Source: Bdellovibrionales bacterium (lineage in GTDB: Bacteria; Bdellovibrionota; Bdellovibrionia; Bdellovibrionales; UBA1609). Taken from it: a DNA stretch of 64,000 nt. Shown in pieces: positions 26,092 through 34,639 of the stretch. How positions within the stretch are numbered: the stretch's first letter is position 1; every line of letters begins with the position of its first letter. The DNA is taken from the NCBI GenBank assembly GCA_016716765.1, contig JADJVA010000025.1, positions 1 to 64,000 of the forward strand. The letters are read 5' to 3'. A model generated the notes under the pieces. It had not been told where the DNA came from. It made no database searches and saw nothing but the letters and a program-made list of their open reading frames with translations. The translations under genes were made by a program, and so were the position numbers.

Positions 26092-27633
26092 TTAGGCCTT
26101 TTTGGCATCTGAATCTTCATTGGCTTCGCCGACAGGTAAATCTGAGAGCAGTATTGTTTTGAATTCCTTTCCATCGAATTTCACAACGCGACGTTCACTA
26201 TCCAGAACTGTAGCGACATTGATAGGCCTCCGCCAGACCGTAAACATGTTTTTCATTGTGGCCTGCATATAATCAGGCTGCATCTCTACGCCTTCATATG
26301 AATGAGTTAAAAGCAGCTCACCGCGATTCTCAAAATTAGCATCGACTATATTGATGATAGGCTGACCGAAGTTCGTCAACTGAAACAAGAGCTTTGATTT
26401 TATCGCCTTGAAATCTCGAGTATCTACTTCAAACTGTCCCGTACGTTTATTGAATTTGTAAACAAACATGCGATTTCGAACACAGAAATCTTCTGTCAAA
26501 TATTCATCAATAAACGTGACGTCATTGTAGTTTCGACGAATCTGGAAAATTTTTTCCCGACCCTTGCACTCTTTTGTATCCCAATTCTTACGGGCATCCA
26601 TTTCTTGGCACTCTTCCCACTGCTTTCCATATTGGCCCTTATTCCAACGCTCCTCTATATCTCGAAACAATTCTATGCCGACTTTATATGGATTAAATCC
26701 TGATGGCGACATCGCCATCGTCCCACTGTGCCGATCCGCAAAATCAATGATCTCAGAATCCGTAGCTATCCTCTCTGTCATTAAGCGAGAGTGCCAATAG
26801 GAAGCCCAACCCTCATTCATAATTTTGGTCATCCCCTGAGGCACAAAGTAGTAGGACTCCTCCCGAATGATCGACATCACATCTTGCTGCCAAGATTCCA
26901 GCGGTGCGTAATGAATCAAAAAGTTAAGGATATCGCGAACAGGCTCCGGAGGGAAATGGCGATGCTCAAACTTAGCTCTCTCCATTCTTTCTTTTGCCTC
27001 TTCTGCCATGATTTCTGGAGGATTAATATATTTCTCCATGTAATCACGGTGAACAGTAAATCGAGAACCTCCCGATTCATTTGGACCAGAAGGCTGTTCG
27101 CTTTCCGTTCCACTCGAATTTCTCAATCGGTAAGGACTGTGCCTATCGATCAAGTTCTCGAGACTGAGGCAAACATCGATGAAGTCTTCAACTGTGTCTA
27201 TGCCATGGCGGTCCATATAACGACGAATTCGAGTGCCATGGTTGGCCATTGTATCCATCATCTTGCGATTTGTCGGAGCAAACCATTGGTTATTTTTAAA
27301 AAAATCGCAGTGACCAAAAACATGAGCCATCACCAACTTCTGATCGACAAACTCATTTCCCTCCATCAAGTAGGCATAACAAGGGTCGTTGTTGATAACC
27401 AGCTCATAAATTTTCGATAAGCCGTACTCATAACCCTTTGCGAGCTGTTCATACTCCATTCCAAACCGCCAGTGTGGATATCTGACTGGAAAACCTCCGT
27501 ATGCGGCAATTTGATTCATTTGGTCATAAGTGACCAATTCAAATATTGTTTCGAAAAAATCAAGGCCGACGTCCTTTGCAATTTTGCAAATTCGTTGCCG
27601 CTCTCTTTCCAATTCAGGGGTAATATTAGCCAT
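26092..27633 (-). CDS. spoVR: SpoVR family protein
   Basis: A cytoplasmic SpoVR-like protein of 513 residues, the third gene of the prkA-yeaH-spoVR cluster. The N-terminal region has the family block KDVGLDFFETIFELVTYD followed by a MNQIAAYGGFPVRYPHW motif; the FGHCDFFKNN and MNEGWASYWH motifs hold conserved His residues. Cluster partners are a Ser protein kinase (PrkA) and a von Willebrand-like protein (YeaH), and the three are co-expressed in starvation and stress in other proteobacteria. The molecular activity of SpoVR is not established. It starts four bases after the yeaH stop, which supports one transcript. Confidence 0.93.
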   Translation of the reverse strand: MANITPELERERQRICKIAKDVGLDFFETIFELVTYDQMNQIAAYGGFPVRYPHWRFGMEYEQLAKGYEYGLSKIYELVINNDPCYAYLMEGNEFVDQKLVMAHVFGHCDFFKNNQWFAPTNRKMMDTMANHGTRIRRYMDRHGIDTVEDFIDVCLSLENLIDRHSPYRLRNSSGTESEQPSGPNESGGSRFTVHRDYMEKYINPPEIMAEEAKERMERAKFEHRHFPPEPVRDILNFLIHYAPLESWQQDVMSIIREESYYFVPQGMTKIMNEGWASYWHSRLMTERIATDSEIIDFADRHSGTMAMSPSGFNPYKVGIELFRDIEERWNKGQYGKQWEECQEMDARKNWDTKECKGREKIFQIRRNYNDVTFIDEYLTEDFCVRNRMFVYKFNKRTGQFEVDTRDFKAIKSKLLFQLTNFGQPIINIVDANFENRGELLLTHSYEGVEMQPDYMQATMKNMFTVWRRPINVATVLDSERRVVKFDGKEFKTILLSDLPVGEANEDSDAKKA

Positions 27634-27636
27634 TAG

Positions 27637-27912
27637 CTATTTCCCTTTTCCCAAAAAGTCCTTAATTGACTGTAGAATCTTATCCTTGCTCTCAATCTTA
27701 CTGATCACCAATTTGTCTTCAGCTGGAAAAGCCTTTTCGAGATCCTTCAGAAACTGTCCGCTTCCATACTTGCTCTCCACCTGGCCATATCCAAACATAT
27801 TCACCTTGGGGAAAAAAAATTTTTGGAGAAGCGCCAGACATGCTCTCGTGTCCTCCCCGCTCCAATTGTCTCCGTCGCTAAAATGAAATGGATAAATATT
27901 CCAATGTTCCAC
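27637..27912 (-). CDS. yeaH: YeaH/DUF444 protein, C-terminal piece
   Basis: C-terminal 91 residues of YeaH, beginning at an internal ATG (MEHWNIYPFHFSDGDNWSGE). The frame is open further upstream and joins the N-terminal piece after one base is added to the A6 run at 27991-27996, giving KSFFSTSESGG then TLISSAYRLCQQ. The SDGDNWS segment is a conserved DUF444 feature close to the end of the von Willebrand-like domain. Confidence 0.65.
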   Translation of the reverse strand: MEHWNIYPFHFSDGDNWSGEDTRACLALLQKFFFPKVNMFGYGQVESKYGSGQFLKDLEKAFPAEDKLVISKIESKDKILQSIKDFLGKGK

Positions 27913-27962
27913 TGGGTAATCAGCTTCAATTATCTGCTGACAAAGTCGATATGCGGAACTAA

Positions 27963-28730
27963 TCAGTGTGCCTCCTGATTCGCTCGTACTAAAAAAGATT
28001 TCTCATCCACTTCTTTCGCTGCAGCATCATGAATGATAAAACGAGTTTCCAAACCTTTGTAATTTCGCTTGAGCCAAGCATTAATCCAGAAGCTCTCCAT
28101 CCGAACGATGTCCTTTTGCTCATCTCCCATCGAACCGGAAACATCCATCATATAAATGACAACCGCATTGGCCTGAGGCTTTATGACCTTGCGAAAAGTC
28201 TTGTAACGCATATCACGCCGGATCGGCACTACAAAAGGCTCCAAAGGATCGTAGGTGCCGCTTGACAATGATCGTTTCAAGGCTTCCTTGTAAGATGCCT
28301 TGAAATGACGAAGCCCTTCAGGACCCACAGGCGATCTACCCGTATACCTTAACGAAGTGACATCTGTGTTTTTATTGCCCTTGGGTTCAATACGGGGCAA
28401 CTCTAGCTCCTCACCCAAAATGTCAGCCAGCTCTTCAATTCGAATTTCAACCTCAAGGAAATGTTCCCCTGGATTTTCGCCAGCAGCTCCTGCTCCCAAC
28501 TGATCCCCATCCACCTTTTCGCCGGCTTGACCTTGCCCTTGACCGATTCCTCCCGATTGCTTAGGACCGTACTTAAATCGTGGAATATCGATATGAGGAA
28601 TTGGTATCTTAACCAACTCCTGTTCCCGACGTCCGGTCATCTCGCCTTGTGTGACATATTTCTTAAAATTCTGTTTGATGCGACCACGCACGATTTCACG
28701 AAAACGGTTGTTATCTTCTTTGATACCCAT
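27963..28730 (-). CDS. yeaH: YeaH/DUF444 protein, N-terminal piece (255 codons)
   Basis: The middle gene of the stress operon. Normal YeaH has about 400 residues; this frame holds the N-terminal 240 and then a short wrong tail. Visible parts are the N-terminal RFREIVRGRIKQNFKKYV, a Gly/Gln-rich loop (GQGQAGEKV), and the start of the von Willebrand-type domain, VVIYMMDVSGSMG, with a DxSxS metal site. The frame is lost at an A6 run (27991-27996) and resumes in the next frame. In other bacteria YeaH is co-expressed with PrkA and SpoVR. A sequencing slip is more likely than a real break, given the neighbouring prkA slip. Confidence 0.7.
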   Translation of the reverse strand: MGIKEDNNRFREIVRGRIKQNFKKYVTQGEMTGRREQELVKIPIPHIDIPRFKYGPKQSGGIGQGQGQAGEKVDGDQLGAGAAGENPGEHFLEVEIRIEELADILGEELELPRIEPKGNKNTDVTSLRYTGRSPVGPEGLRHFKASYKEALKRSLSSGTYDPLEPFVVPIRRDMRYKTFRKVIKPQANAVVIYMMDVSGSMGDEQKDIVRMESFWINAWLKRNYKGLETRFIIHDAAAKEVDEKSFLVRANQEAH

Positions 28731-28752
28731 TTTCTCAGCTTACCTTCCAAAT

Positions 28753-29907
28753 TTATTTTTTATCCTTTACATCACCTCTAGCAAAAATACTCGCAACATA
28801 GTGAAGAACATCGGTGGCAGAAATCTCGTCATATCCGAACTCTTTGATCAATCGGGTTTTCACTATATCAATTTTTTCCTGAGTATCTTTATCAACCACT
28901 GAAGAAACCAAAGACGTCAGCTTGATACTGTCCTTTTGGTCTTCAAATAATTTGAGCTCCAGTGCCTTCTGCAGCCGCTCATTTGTTTTGTAATCGAACT
29001 TCCTGCCATCGAGAGAGATGGCTCCGATATAATTCATAATTTCACGTCTGAAATCATCTTTCCGAGAATCAGGTATCTCAATTTTTTCCTCAATTGACCT
29101 CATCAAACGCTCATCAGGTTCTTCGTTCTGGCCAGTGAAATGATTCTTAACTTTTTCCTTTTGAGTGTAGGCCTTCACATTATCAATGTAATTGGAGCAA
29201 AGGCGAGCCAAGGCCCCTTCATCAGCACTAATGGCACGCTGCACTTCTCCCTTTATGACCTCTTCGTATTCTTGTTTGATGATGCTCAAGAGTTCGCGAT
29301 AGTCTTGTTTGATCTCCTCAGAAGAAATCAAGGAGTGATGCCTAAGGCCACTATCTAATTCATTTATCATCATAAATGGATTGACCGAACCTCGGTTCGA
29401 CTGCTGAGCTCTGACGATGGCATTAGACAATTTATCCTGTACATAACGAGGAGAAATTCCATCCAATCCTTCTCTCTTCGCTTCCTTTCTCAGCTCCTTA
29501 ATATTGTCCTCAGTGTAACTCGGAAGAGTTTTTCCATCATACAATTTTAGTTTTTGAATACGAGTAAGATTTGCTTTTTTGGGCTTTTCTAAACGAGTCA
29601 ACACCGCCCACATCGCGGCCATTTCTACCGTGTGGGGAGCTATGCTCACTCCACGCATTCGTTGTGAATTAAAATCCTTTTTATAAATCTTAATTTCATC
29701 CTTCCATTTTGTAATATACGGAATATCAATCTTTACCGTCCGATCTCTCAGGGCCTCCATAAATTCGTTGTCTTGAAGCTTTCGGTACTCTGGCTCATTG
29801 GTATGTCCAATGATCACCTCATCAATGTATGTCTGAGCAAACTTCTTCGGCTTAACTCGATGCTCCTGTGAAGGCCCCCAAAAGATCATACAAGAAAGCC
29901 ACATCAA
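28753..29907 (-). CDS. prkA: Serine protein kinase PrkA, C-terminal piece
   Basis: This frame carries the C-terminal 375 residues of PrkA, from SQEHRVKPKKFAQTYIDEV on. It includes the conserved DEVIIGHTNEPEYRKL, a long helical domain, and the end KEFGYDEISATDVLHYVAS. The first dozen residues are out of frame. The join with the N-terminal piece is at the C5 run 29875-29879, where one base too many produces the slip (with four, the reading is DLLGPSQEHRV). The C-terminal part corresponds to the PrkA C-terminal domain that gives kinase-like activity in some homologues. Confidence 0.75.
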   Translation of the reverse strand: MMWLSCMIFWGPSQEHRVKPKKFAQTYIDEVIIGHTNEPEYRKLQDNEFMEALRDRTVKIDIPYITKWKDEIKIYKKDFNSQRMRGVSIAPHTVEMAAMWAVLTRLEKPKKANLTRIQKLKLYDGKTLPSYTEDNIKELRKEAKREGLDGISPRYVQDKLSNAIVRAQQSNRGSVNPFMMINELDSGLRHHSLISSEEIKQDYRELLSIIKQEYEEVIKGEVQRAISADEGALARLCSNYIDNVKAYTQKEKVKNHFTGQNEEPDERLMRSIEEKIEIPDSRKDDFRREIMNYIGAISLDGRKFDYKTNERLQKALELKLFEDQKDSIKLTSLVSSVVDKDTQEKIDIVKTRLIKEFGYDEISATDVLHYVASIFARGDVKDKK

Positions 29908-30847
29908 GCTTTAAAACTTCGACAAATTCAATCACGCCACGATTGGCAATGTTGAATTCTCCGTCAAAATTAAACGCACGAGGATCAGAATCCGAACCGT
30001 ATTCAGCAATCTTTCGATAATTCAAATCACCTGTAAGCTCCGTGCTATCCTGATTCTTTTCATCCTTTGGTTGAAACGTGCCAATTCCCACTCGATCTGC
30101 CTCACTCAGCGCAAGTCTTCTCACTCTCACATGACTTAACACACGGGCGAGGTCACCACCGTATTTCTCTAACAATCGCTTATAAATGTAGCGACTCGGA
30201 GGACAAAGATCTCCTGTAATACCGATTCTGAAATCAGATTTGTTCCCCCGATTCAGCTCTTCAATCAACTTAGGACGAACTTCCTCAGGTATTAATAGGA
30301 GTGGTTCCTCGTGCATAGGACTTGGAAATACTCTCACTCCCCGACCAAAAATATCCTCATGTGCACCGGACTCATCAACCCACTCAAAAGTGTAAAGCGC
30401 ACCGCTATCGGACTTGGAATATTCTTCAATGCCTCTTTTTAACAAGCGACAAATGGTGGACTTAGAACTTCCTACCGGCCCATGAAGAAGTATCACGCGC
30501 TTCTCAGTCCCATATCCAAGCGCTGCGGATCTTAAAACGTTGACCAATTTCATCAACGGAATATCCAGCCCAAAAACAGCATCCTTCCCACCGTTCTTCT
30601 CATCATCGAAGAACCTGTAGTGAGTAATCTGCTTTTTTACATCCATGTAATCGACCACCCCAGCTTCCACCACCATGTCATACATGCGCTGAAAGGCGTT
30701 GCGAGTAATCTTTGGATTCTCTCTTACTAAATTCAAGTAATCATTGAGAGTACCCGACCATGCCAAATCCTTGTAGCGATCAGACCGATAATGCGATTTA
30801 ATCAAGTCATTAATATTCAAATTGTTTCCGCCCAACCCAGTCGACAT
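29852..30847 (-). CDS. prkA: Serine protein kinase PrkA, N-terminal AAA piece
   Basis: PrkA is an AAA+-type protein linked to stress and sporulation signalling. This piece (about 315 true residues) holds the ATPase core, with Walker A VILLHGPVGSSKSTICRLLK near residue 135 and the Walker B region around LLIPEEVRPKL. The start ATG 30847 is preceded by a strong GGAGGAG box; an upstream in-frame start at 30889 is less likely. The frame slips at a C5 run at 29875-29879. Whole PrkA is about 640-690 residues, and the two pieces together match this. It is the first gene of the prkA-yeaH-spoVR operon. Confidence 0.8.
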   Translation of the reverse strand: MSTGLGGNNLNINDLIKSHYRSDRYKDLAWSGTLNDYLNLVRENPKITRNAFQRMYDMVVEAGVVDYMDVKKQITHYRFFDDEKNGGKDAVFGLDIPLMKLVNVLRSAALGYGTEKRVILLHGPVGSSKSTICRLLKRGIEEYSKSDSGALYTFEWVDESGAHEDIFGRGVRVFPSPMHEEPLLLIPEEVRPKLIEELNRGNKSDFRIGITGDLCPPSRYIYKRLLEKYGGDLARVLSHVRVRRLALSEADRVGIGTFQPKDEKNQDSTELTGDLNYRKIAEYGSDSDPRAFNFDGEFNIANRGVIEFVEVLKLDVAFLYDLLGAFTGASS

Positions 30848-31033
30848 CGTCTTCTCCTCCGGTGGATGAGATTTCTCAATTTGACCCACTCTGCACCAGT
30901 GAGCCCCCCTTCATTATGCCGGATTGAGAACAGATCCACAACGAAAGTTGCTGAATTAGACGTTCTTATGAAAAAATGGACTGGTCTAAAATTGAGACTT
31001 AGGGAAATGTTCTCTGGTCCTTTGTCGAGAACA

Positions 31034-31699
31034 TTATTGAAATGACAAAACTTCAAATCCCTTCGGAACCTCCAGAGCAAAAAGATCCTTCTTATTCTGA
31101 ACCTTGCCAACGTATTCAATGAAATTGATCTGAATCTGCGCTCTTGGATGGTCAATTTTTACCATCTTCCTATCCATCACGCGATCTTCCCAGGTCATTT
31201 CTAACTTTTCAGATTCCTTTTTGCAGGACTGGAGGAAGTCCTTGCTATCTTTCTTGCAATTCCAGCCTGAACCACCAACCGGCAAATCAAAAAGAAGATT
31301 ATAGATCAAGTTCGGATCAAGTGGTGCCAAAATGATTGGCTCCAATGAGCGCGGTGTACTTTTCCCGACAAAAAACTTCTTCTGGTTCACCAGAAAATAA
31401 CTCACCTGGCTTTTATTCATGACAAAGCTAGCTACATGAGAACCCAATGGTGTTGTGACATCCATTCTCAAGTGCTCACCTAACTTAGCGTTCACATTAA
31501 CATTAAGAATAAATGACTTATCTTGTTTTTTGTCACGTATCAGGACCTTTGATTTCCAGAATCCCTCATTCGCACCCTCAAATCGGGTCGGAGCCGTTTG
31601 ACATCCTGAAACTAAAAAAAGCGTTCCTAAGCTAATTAGAAATAAAAAGATCTTCTTACTTGCTATCCAGAACGGAGGCCGGTTGGCGAGTCTCAACAT
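31034..31699 (-). CDS. LolB-like / DUF4292-type outer-membrane lipoprotein
   Basis: A lipoprotein of about 221 residues: signal peptide with lipobox LVSGC, then a fold like LolB and related DUF4292 proteins (LNVNVNAKLGEHLRMDVTTP, then GSHVASFVMNKSQVSYFL and NQKKFFVGKSTP). LolB inserts lipoproteins into the outer membrane, and weak relatives share the open beta-barrel. It overlaps the TPR lipoprotein gene by about 44 bases when started at ATG 31699, which implies tight coupling. A shorter start just after the TPR stop is possible. LolB-specific residues cannot be assigned with certainty, so the name is tentative. Confidence 0.5.
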   Translation of the reverse strand: MLRLANRPPFWIASKKIFLFLISLGTLFLVSGCQTAPTRFEGANEGFWKSKVLIRDKKQDKSFILNVNVNAKLGEHLRMDVTTPLGSHVASFVMNKSQVSYFLVNQKKFFVGKSTPRSLEPIILAPLDPNLIYNLLFDLPVGGSGWNCKKDSKDFLQSCKKESEKLEMTWEDRVMDRKMVKIDHPRAQIQINFIEYVGKVQNKKDLFALEVPKGFEVLSFQ

Positions 31700-33518
31700 T
31701 TGGCGATTCCAATTTATTATCAATTCCAGCAATTTTCTTCCGAATCTTCTCGATCTTATTACCATCTATCTCAATCTCGACAGCTTTTTGATACATCCTG
31801 CGAGCCTTTTCAACAAGCTCGTATTTATAATAAGCATCTCCAAGGTGTTCGGCAATAATGCTTTCTGTTGATTTGGCTTTATGTGCCGCTTCAAGCAGAG
31901 GTATCGCCTCCGTTACTTTTCCTTGTTTAAACAAAACCCAACCCAGCGTATCAAGGACATATCCATCTTTGGGTTCAAAACCAAGTGCCTTGCGTGCCAA
32001 TGACTCGGCTTCCTCTAAATTCTGATTGAGCTCAGCGAATGTGTAGGCAAGGTAGTTGAGGGCCTGCACATGATTGTTATCAATGTCGATCACTCTTCGC
32101 ATTGCCTCTATGGTTTGCTTTGTATTGCCTACGCGATCCTGCATAGAGCCTAGAAAAAATAGAAGTTGCGTGTGGTTTGGAAACTTGGCAACAGCTCCCG
32201 TCAGCATAGAAATAGCCTTTTCGTATGCCTTTTTATCGTCGAGCAAGGAAGCATAGAAAGCATAGAATTGGGGCAGATCGTCCCTCTGTTGAAGGGCAGA
32301 TTCTATGATCTCTATCGCTGCGTCATACTTTCCAACCATCTTACTCAAATAAGCGGCATGTATAACAGCATCTGAATAGAAGCCACTGCTTGCAGGAATT
32401 TGGCGAAAATGTTCAACAGCTTCGTCGTAACGCTTCAACTCCTCTAAAACAGCTCCTAAATAGAAGCGCGGCCTATCTGCCTGAGGATCAATTTCTAGCA
32501 GTCTCTGAAATTTTTCAACGGCGGCCAAGTAATTCTTTTTCTCAACATACAAAAGGCCAAGTCTAAATTTCACTGATAAGTCATCAGGCTCAAATCCTTC
32601 CATGAATTCCAATTGTTTGGCTGCAGCATCGTACTGTTCTTTGTCTAAATACAAATTCGACAATTGTTGAGCAACACGCTGATTTGGACCGAATTTTTCC
32701 TGATAGGACTCAAGTAGCTTTAGCGAAGGATTCGCTTTTCCTTGTTGTTCATATACCTTCGACAGCGCTAGGACTGACTCCACGTCAGAAGGATTCAGAC
32801 TCAATGCGCTGGAGAAGGCTTTTTCCGCAAGATTCAGATTTTTTTTGCCACCCTGTTCGGTCCTTATCCTGCCAACGTAATAGTGTGCCTTAAATTTCTC
32901 AGATTTATCAAAATAAGGATAAATACCCTCGAATTGTGCGATAGCCTCATCGTATTTTTTTTGCTCAGCGAGAATAGCTCCAATATAAATTCGCGCATCA
33001 ATATTCTTTTTGTCGAAAAGCAGAATGGTACGATATTGATTCAGGGATTCCTCATACATTTTGAGTGACGAGTAGAGTCCTCCAAGCAGCAGCCTTCCCT
33101 CAGTTGACTGAGGATCAAGTTTGACACCTATCTCTGCATGTTCAATCGCTTCACTGAGCAATCCCTGCCGAACATATTCAATCGACAATCGAAGTCTCAC
33201 CATAACGGAATTGGGATCATAGGCCAGAGTGATCTTAAATTCCTCAATGGCTCGCTCAGAATTTCCTTCGAGTCCGTAGGACTCGCCCAGAGTAAAGTGG
33301 TAATCTGACTGACTTTGCAAATACGCGCTGTCGATACCAGGGGCATCTCCCCCCTTGTCGTCTGGAGGGTCAAAGGCTTTGGGGGCCGGATTGAGATTTG
33401 TAAGATTCGACTCCCTTAAAAGGCCCTCTTGTTGGCCTCGACGAGCCATAACTGCACAGGATGAAGTAAGGGCACTCGCCATCAGCGCCAAAAATAGGTT
33501 TGTGCCCAAATCCCTCAT
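31656..33518 (-). CDS. TPR-repeat lipoprotein (620 aa)
   Basis: An envelope lipoprotein with a signal peptide ending in ALTSSC and about fourteen tetratricopeptide repeats filling residues 60-590. Examples are YHFTLGESYGLEGNSERAIE, GLLYVEKKNYLAAVEKFQRL and LAYTFAELNQNLEEAESLAR. TPR solenoids serve as protein-binding scaffolds. The start ATG 33518 (MRDLGTNLFL) fits the signal peptide better than the in-frame ATG 15 bases upstream. The downstream LolB-like gene overlaps its end, so both are probably made together and act in the outer membrane. Confidence 0.8.
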   Translation of the reverse strand: MRDLGTNLFLALMASALTSSCAVMARRGQQEGLLRESNLTNLNPAPKAFDPPDDKGGDAPGIDSAYLQSQSDYHFTLGESYGLEGNSERAIEEFKITLAYDPNSVMVRLRLSIEYVRQGLLSEAIEHAEIGVKLDPQSTEGRLLLGGLYSSLKMYEESLNQYRTILLFDKKNIDARIYIGAILAEQKKYDEAIAQFEGIYPYFDKSEKFKAHYYVGRIRTEQGGKKNLNLAEKAFSSALSLNPSDVESVLALSKVYEQQGKANPSLKLLESYQEKFGPNQRVAQQLSNLYLDKEQYDAAAKQLEFMEGFEPDDLSVKFRLGLLYVEKKNYLAAVEKFQRLLEIDPQADRPRFYLGAVLEELKRYDEAVEHFRQIPASSGFYSDAVIHAAYLSKMVGKYDAAIEIIESALQQRDDLPQFYAFYASLLDDKKAYEKAISMLTGAVAKFPNHTQLLFFLGSMQDRVGNTKQTIEAMRRVIDIDNNHVQALNYLAYTFAELNQNLEEAESLARKALGFEPKDGYVLDTLGWVLFKQGKVTEAIPLLEAAHKAKSTESIIAEHLGDAYYKYELVEKARRMYQKAVEIEIDGNKIEKIRKKIAGIDNKLESPNVETRQPASVLDSK

Positions 33519-34003
33519 TCCTTGCCTTTCCAAGCCAGCCCAAACAGCCTACTGGGTTCTTCCTCCCCTCTTCGGAAACTTCAGTGAGTTGCTTAATTCA
33601 AACCCAGGAAAGTTCGCCCCAGAACCTTGCCACCAACCCCTAGTCCAGGTGGCTAGGCTCTAGCTTCATAGAAAATAAGACTCAGATATTGTTGTGGTTT
33701 TCGTGTCCATTTCCCGGGCACCAATTTCCAACAACCCCTAATCAATGCTTCGTGTCATTAATAGGTGGTATTAATGAAAAAGCCAGATTCCCAAGCTTGA
33801 CAGGCTGTGGCGGGCAGGGCTATGTTCCGCCCGTTGATTCGGCTCGTCTTGAACTTTCGGTTGCGCTTAAAGGCGAAAACGACGTGCGGGAGTTGAGCCG
33901 GAGCGCCAGCGAGGAGGCTGGCAAGGAGACCTTCGTGGTCTTAATGGTTGAACTGAGTGGGGAAATACTTCCAGAGGGAGGCAGTCTGGTGAATCAGGAA
34001 ATT
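33519..34003. other. Gene-free stretch holding a GC-rich structured leader
   Basis: No gene is supported here. The frame of phaR is technically open back to 33689, but it lacks family similarity and a start signal there. The right part (33800-33990) is GC-rich with several perfect stems, listed separately. The left part holds the divergent start of the TPR gene and probably its promoter. Confidence 0.4.
33840..33941 (+). ncRNA. Possible structured 5' leader RNA upstream of phaR
   Basis: Three consecutive perfect stems are visible: CGGCTC/GAGCCG (33840-33845 with 33895-33900), GCCAGC/GCTGGC (33905-33910 with 33917-33922, six-base loop), and AGACC/GGTCT (33927-33931 with 33937-33941, loop TTCGT). 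A GGCGG/CCGCC stem precedes them (33809-33813 with 33827-33831). The element is much more GC-rich than its surroundings and ends about 60 bases before the phaR ATG. It may be a regulatory leader or a small RNA; I do not recognise a known class. Confidence 0.35.
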
Positions 34004-34522
34004 ATGGCTAACAAGGCAAATGTGAGAACTAAAATCATCAAACGGTACCAAAATCGCAAGCTATATGACACGCAGCAAAGCTGCTACGTTACATTGGACG
34101 ACATCGCCAAGATGATTCGCAACAGTGAAGACGTGATGGTTATCGACAATAAAACTAAAAATGATATTACAGCAGCTACTTTAACGCAGATCATTTTTGA
34201 AGCGGAGAAGAAAGCTTCTCAGTACGCTCCCCTTTTTACTCTGCGTGAGATTATCCAAAATGGAAATGGCAGTATTTCTGCCTATCTCGCCAAATTGGGA
34301 GCCTTTCCAAAGGATTATGCATACTTACAGCCTACTCCAGCAGTCGCCGAAAAAATCGAACCTGTGGAAATCAGCAAGGTTTCTACCGACGATATTAAGC
34401 AATCTTTGGAAGAGAGAGTGGCCACCGCAGCAAGTGCTGCCACTCAAAGTAGTGTTTATGGTGGCAACTTGAGTGAAATCACTCCTGATCTTCCAAACTC
34501 CAACAAAAGTCTCAACAATTAA
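34004..34522 (+). CDS. phaR: Polyhydroxyalkanoate synthesis regulator PhaR-like
   Basis: A DNA-binding regulator of PHA granule genes (172 residues). The N-terminal PHB/PHA accumulation-regulator domain is unmistakable: KRYQNRKLYDTQQSCYVTLD then DIAKMIRNSEDVMVIDNK and TQIIFEAEKK at residues 9-68. The C-terminal half is Ala/Ser-rich. PhaR represses phasin and synthase genes and is released by PHA itself. No phaC, phaP or phaZ gene lies nearby, so its targets are elsewhere or it has another job, as in bacteria without PHA. The ATG 34004 has an AGGAA box at five bases. A strong terminator follows. Confidence 0.85.
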   Translation: MANKANVRTKIIKRYQNRKLYDTQQSCYVTLDDIAKMIRNSEDVMVIDNKTKNDITAATLTQIIFEAEKKASQYAPLFTLREIIQNGNGSISAYLAKLGAFPKDYAYLQPTPAVAEKIEPVEISKVSTDDIKQSLEERVATAASAATQSSVYGGNLSEITPDLPNSNKSLNN

Positions 34523-34561
34523 GATCTTCTCTAGATTTAGAGTTGGTAATTCAGATGAGCC

Positions 34562-34595
34562 AAAACCCGGCACAAAATGCCGGGTTTTCATTTTT
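34562..34595 (+). terminator. Rho-independent terminator after phaR
   Basis: AAAACCCGGCA (34562-34572) pairs with TGCCGGGTTTT (34578-34588) around a CAAAA loop; the stem ends in T's followed by CATTTTT. It could act in both directions between phaR and the convergent COG3014 gene. Confidence 0.9.
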
Positions 34596-34639
34596 GGACA
34601 GAGAGCATGGTGATTTTTGATGGCTGCTCCTCGAGGAGC

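Noticed and set aside
33689..34003. N-terminal extension of PhaR
   Set aside because: The PhaR domain starts at the MANKAN position, with a good ribosome binding site there, and the upstream part has no family similarity.
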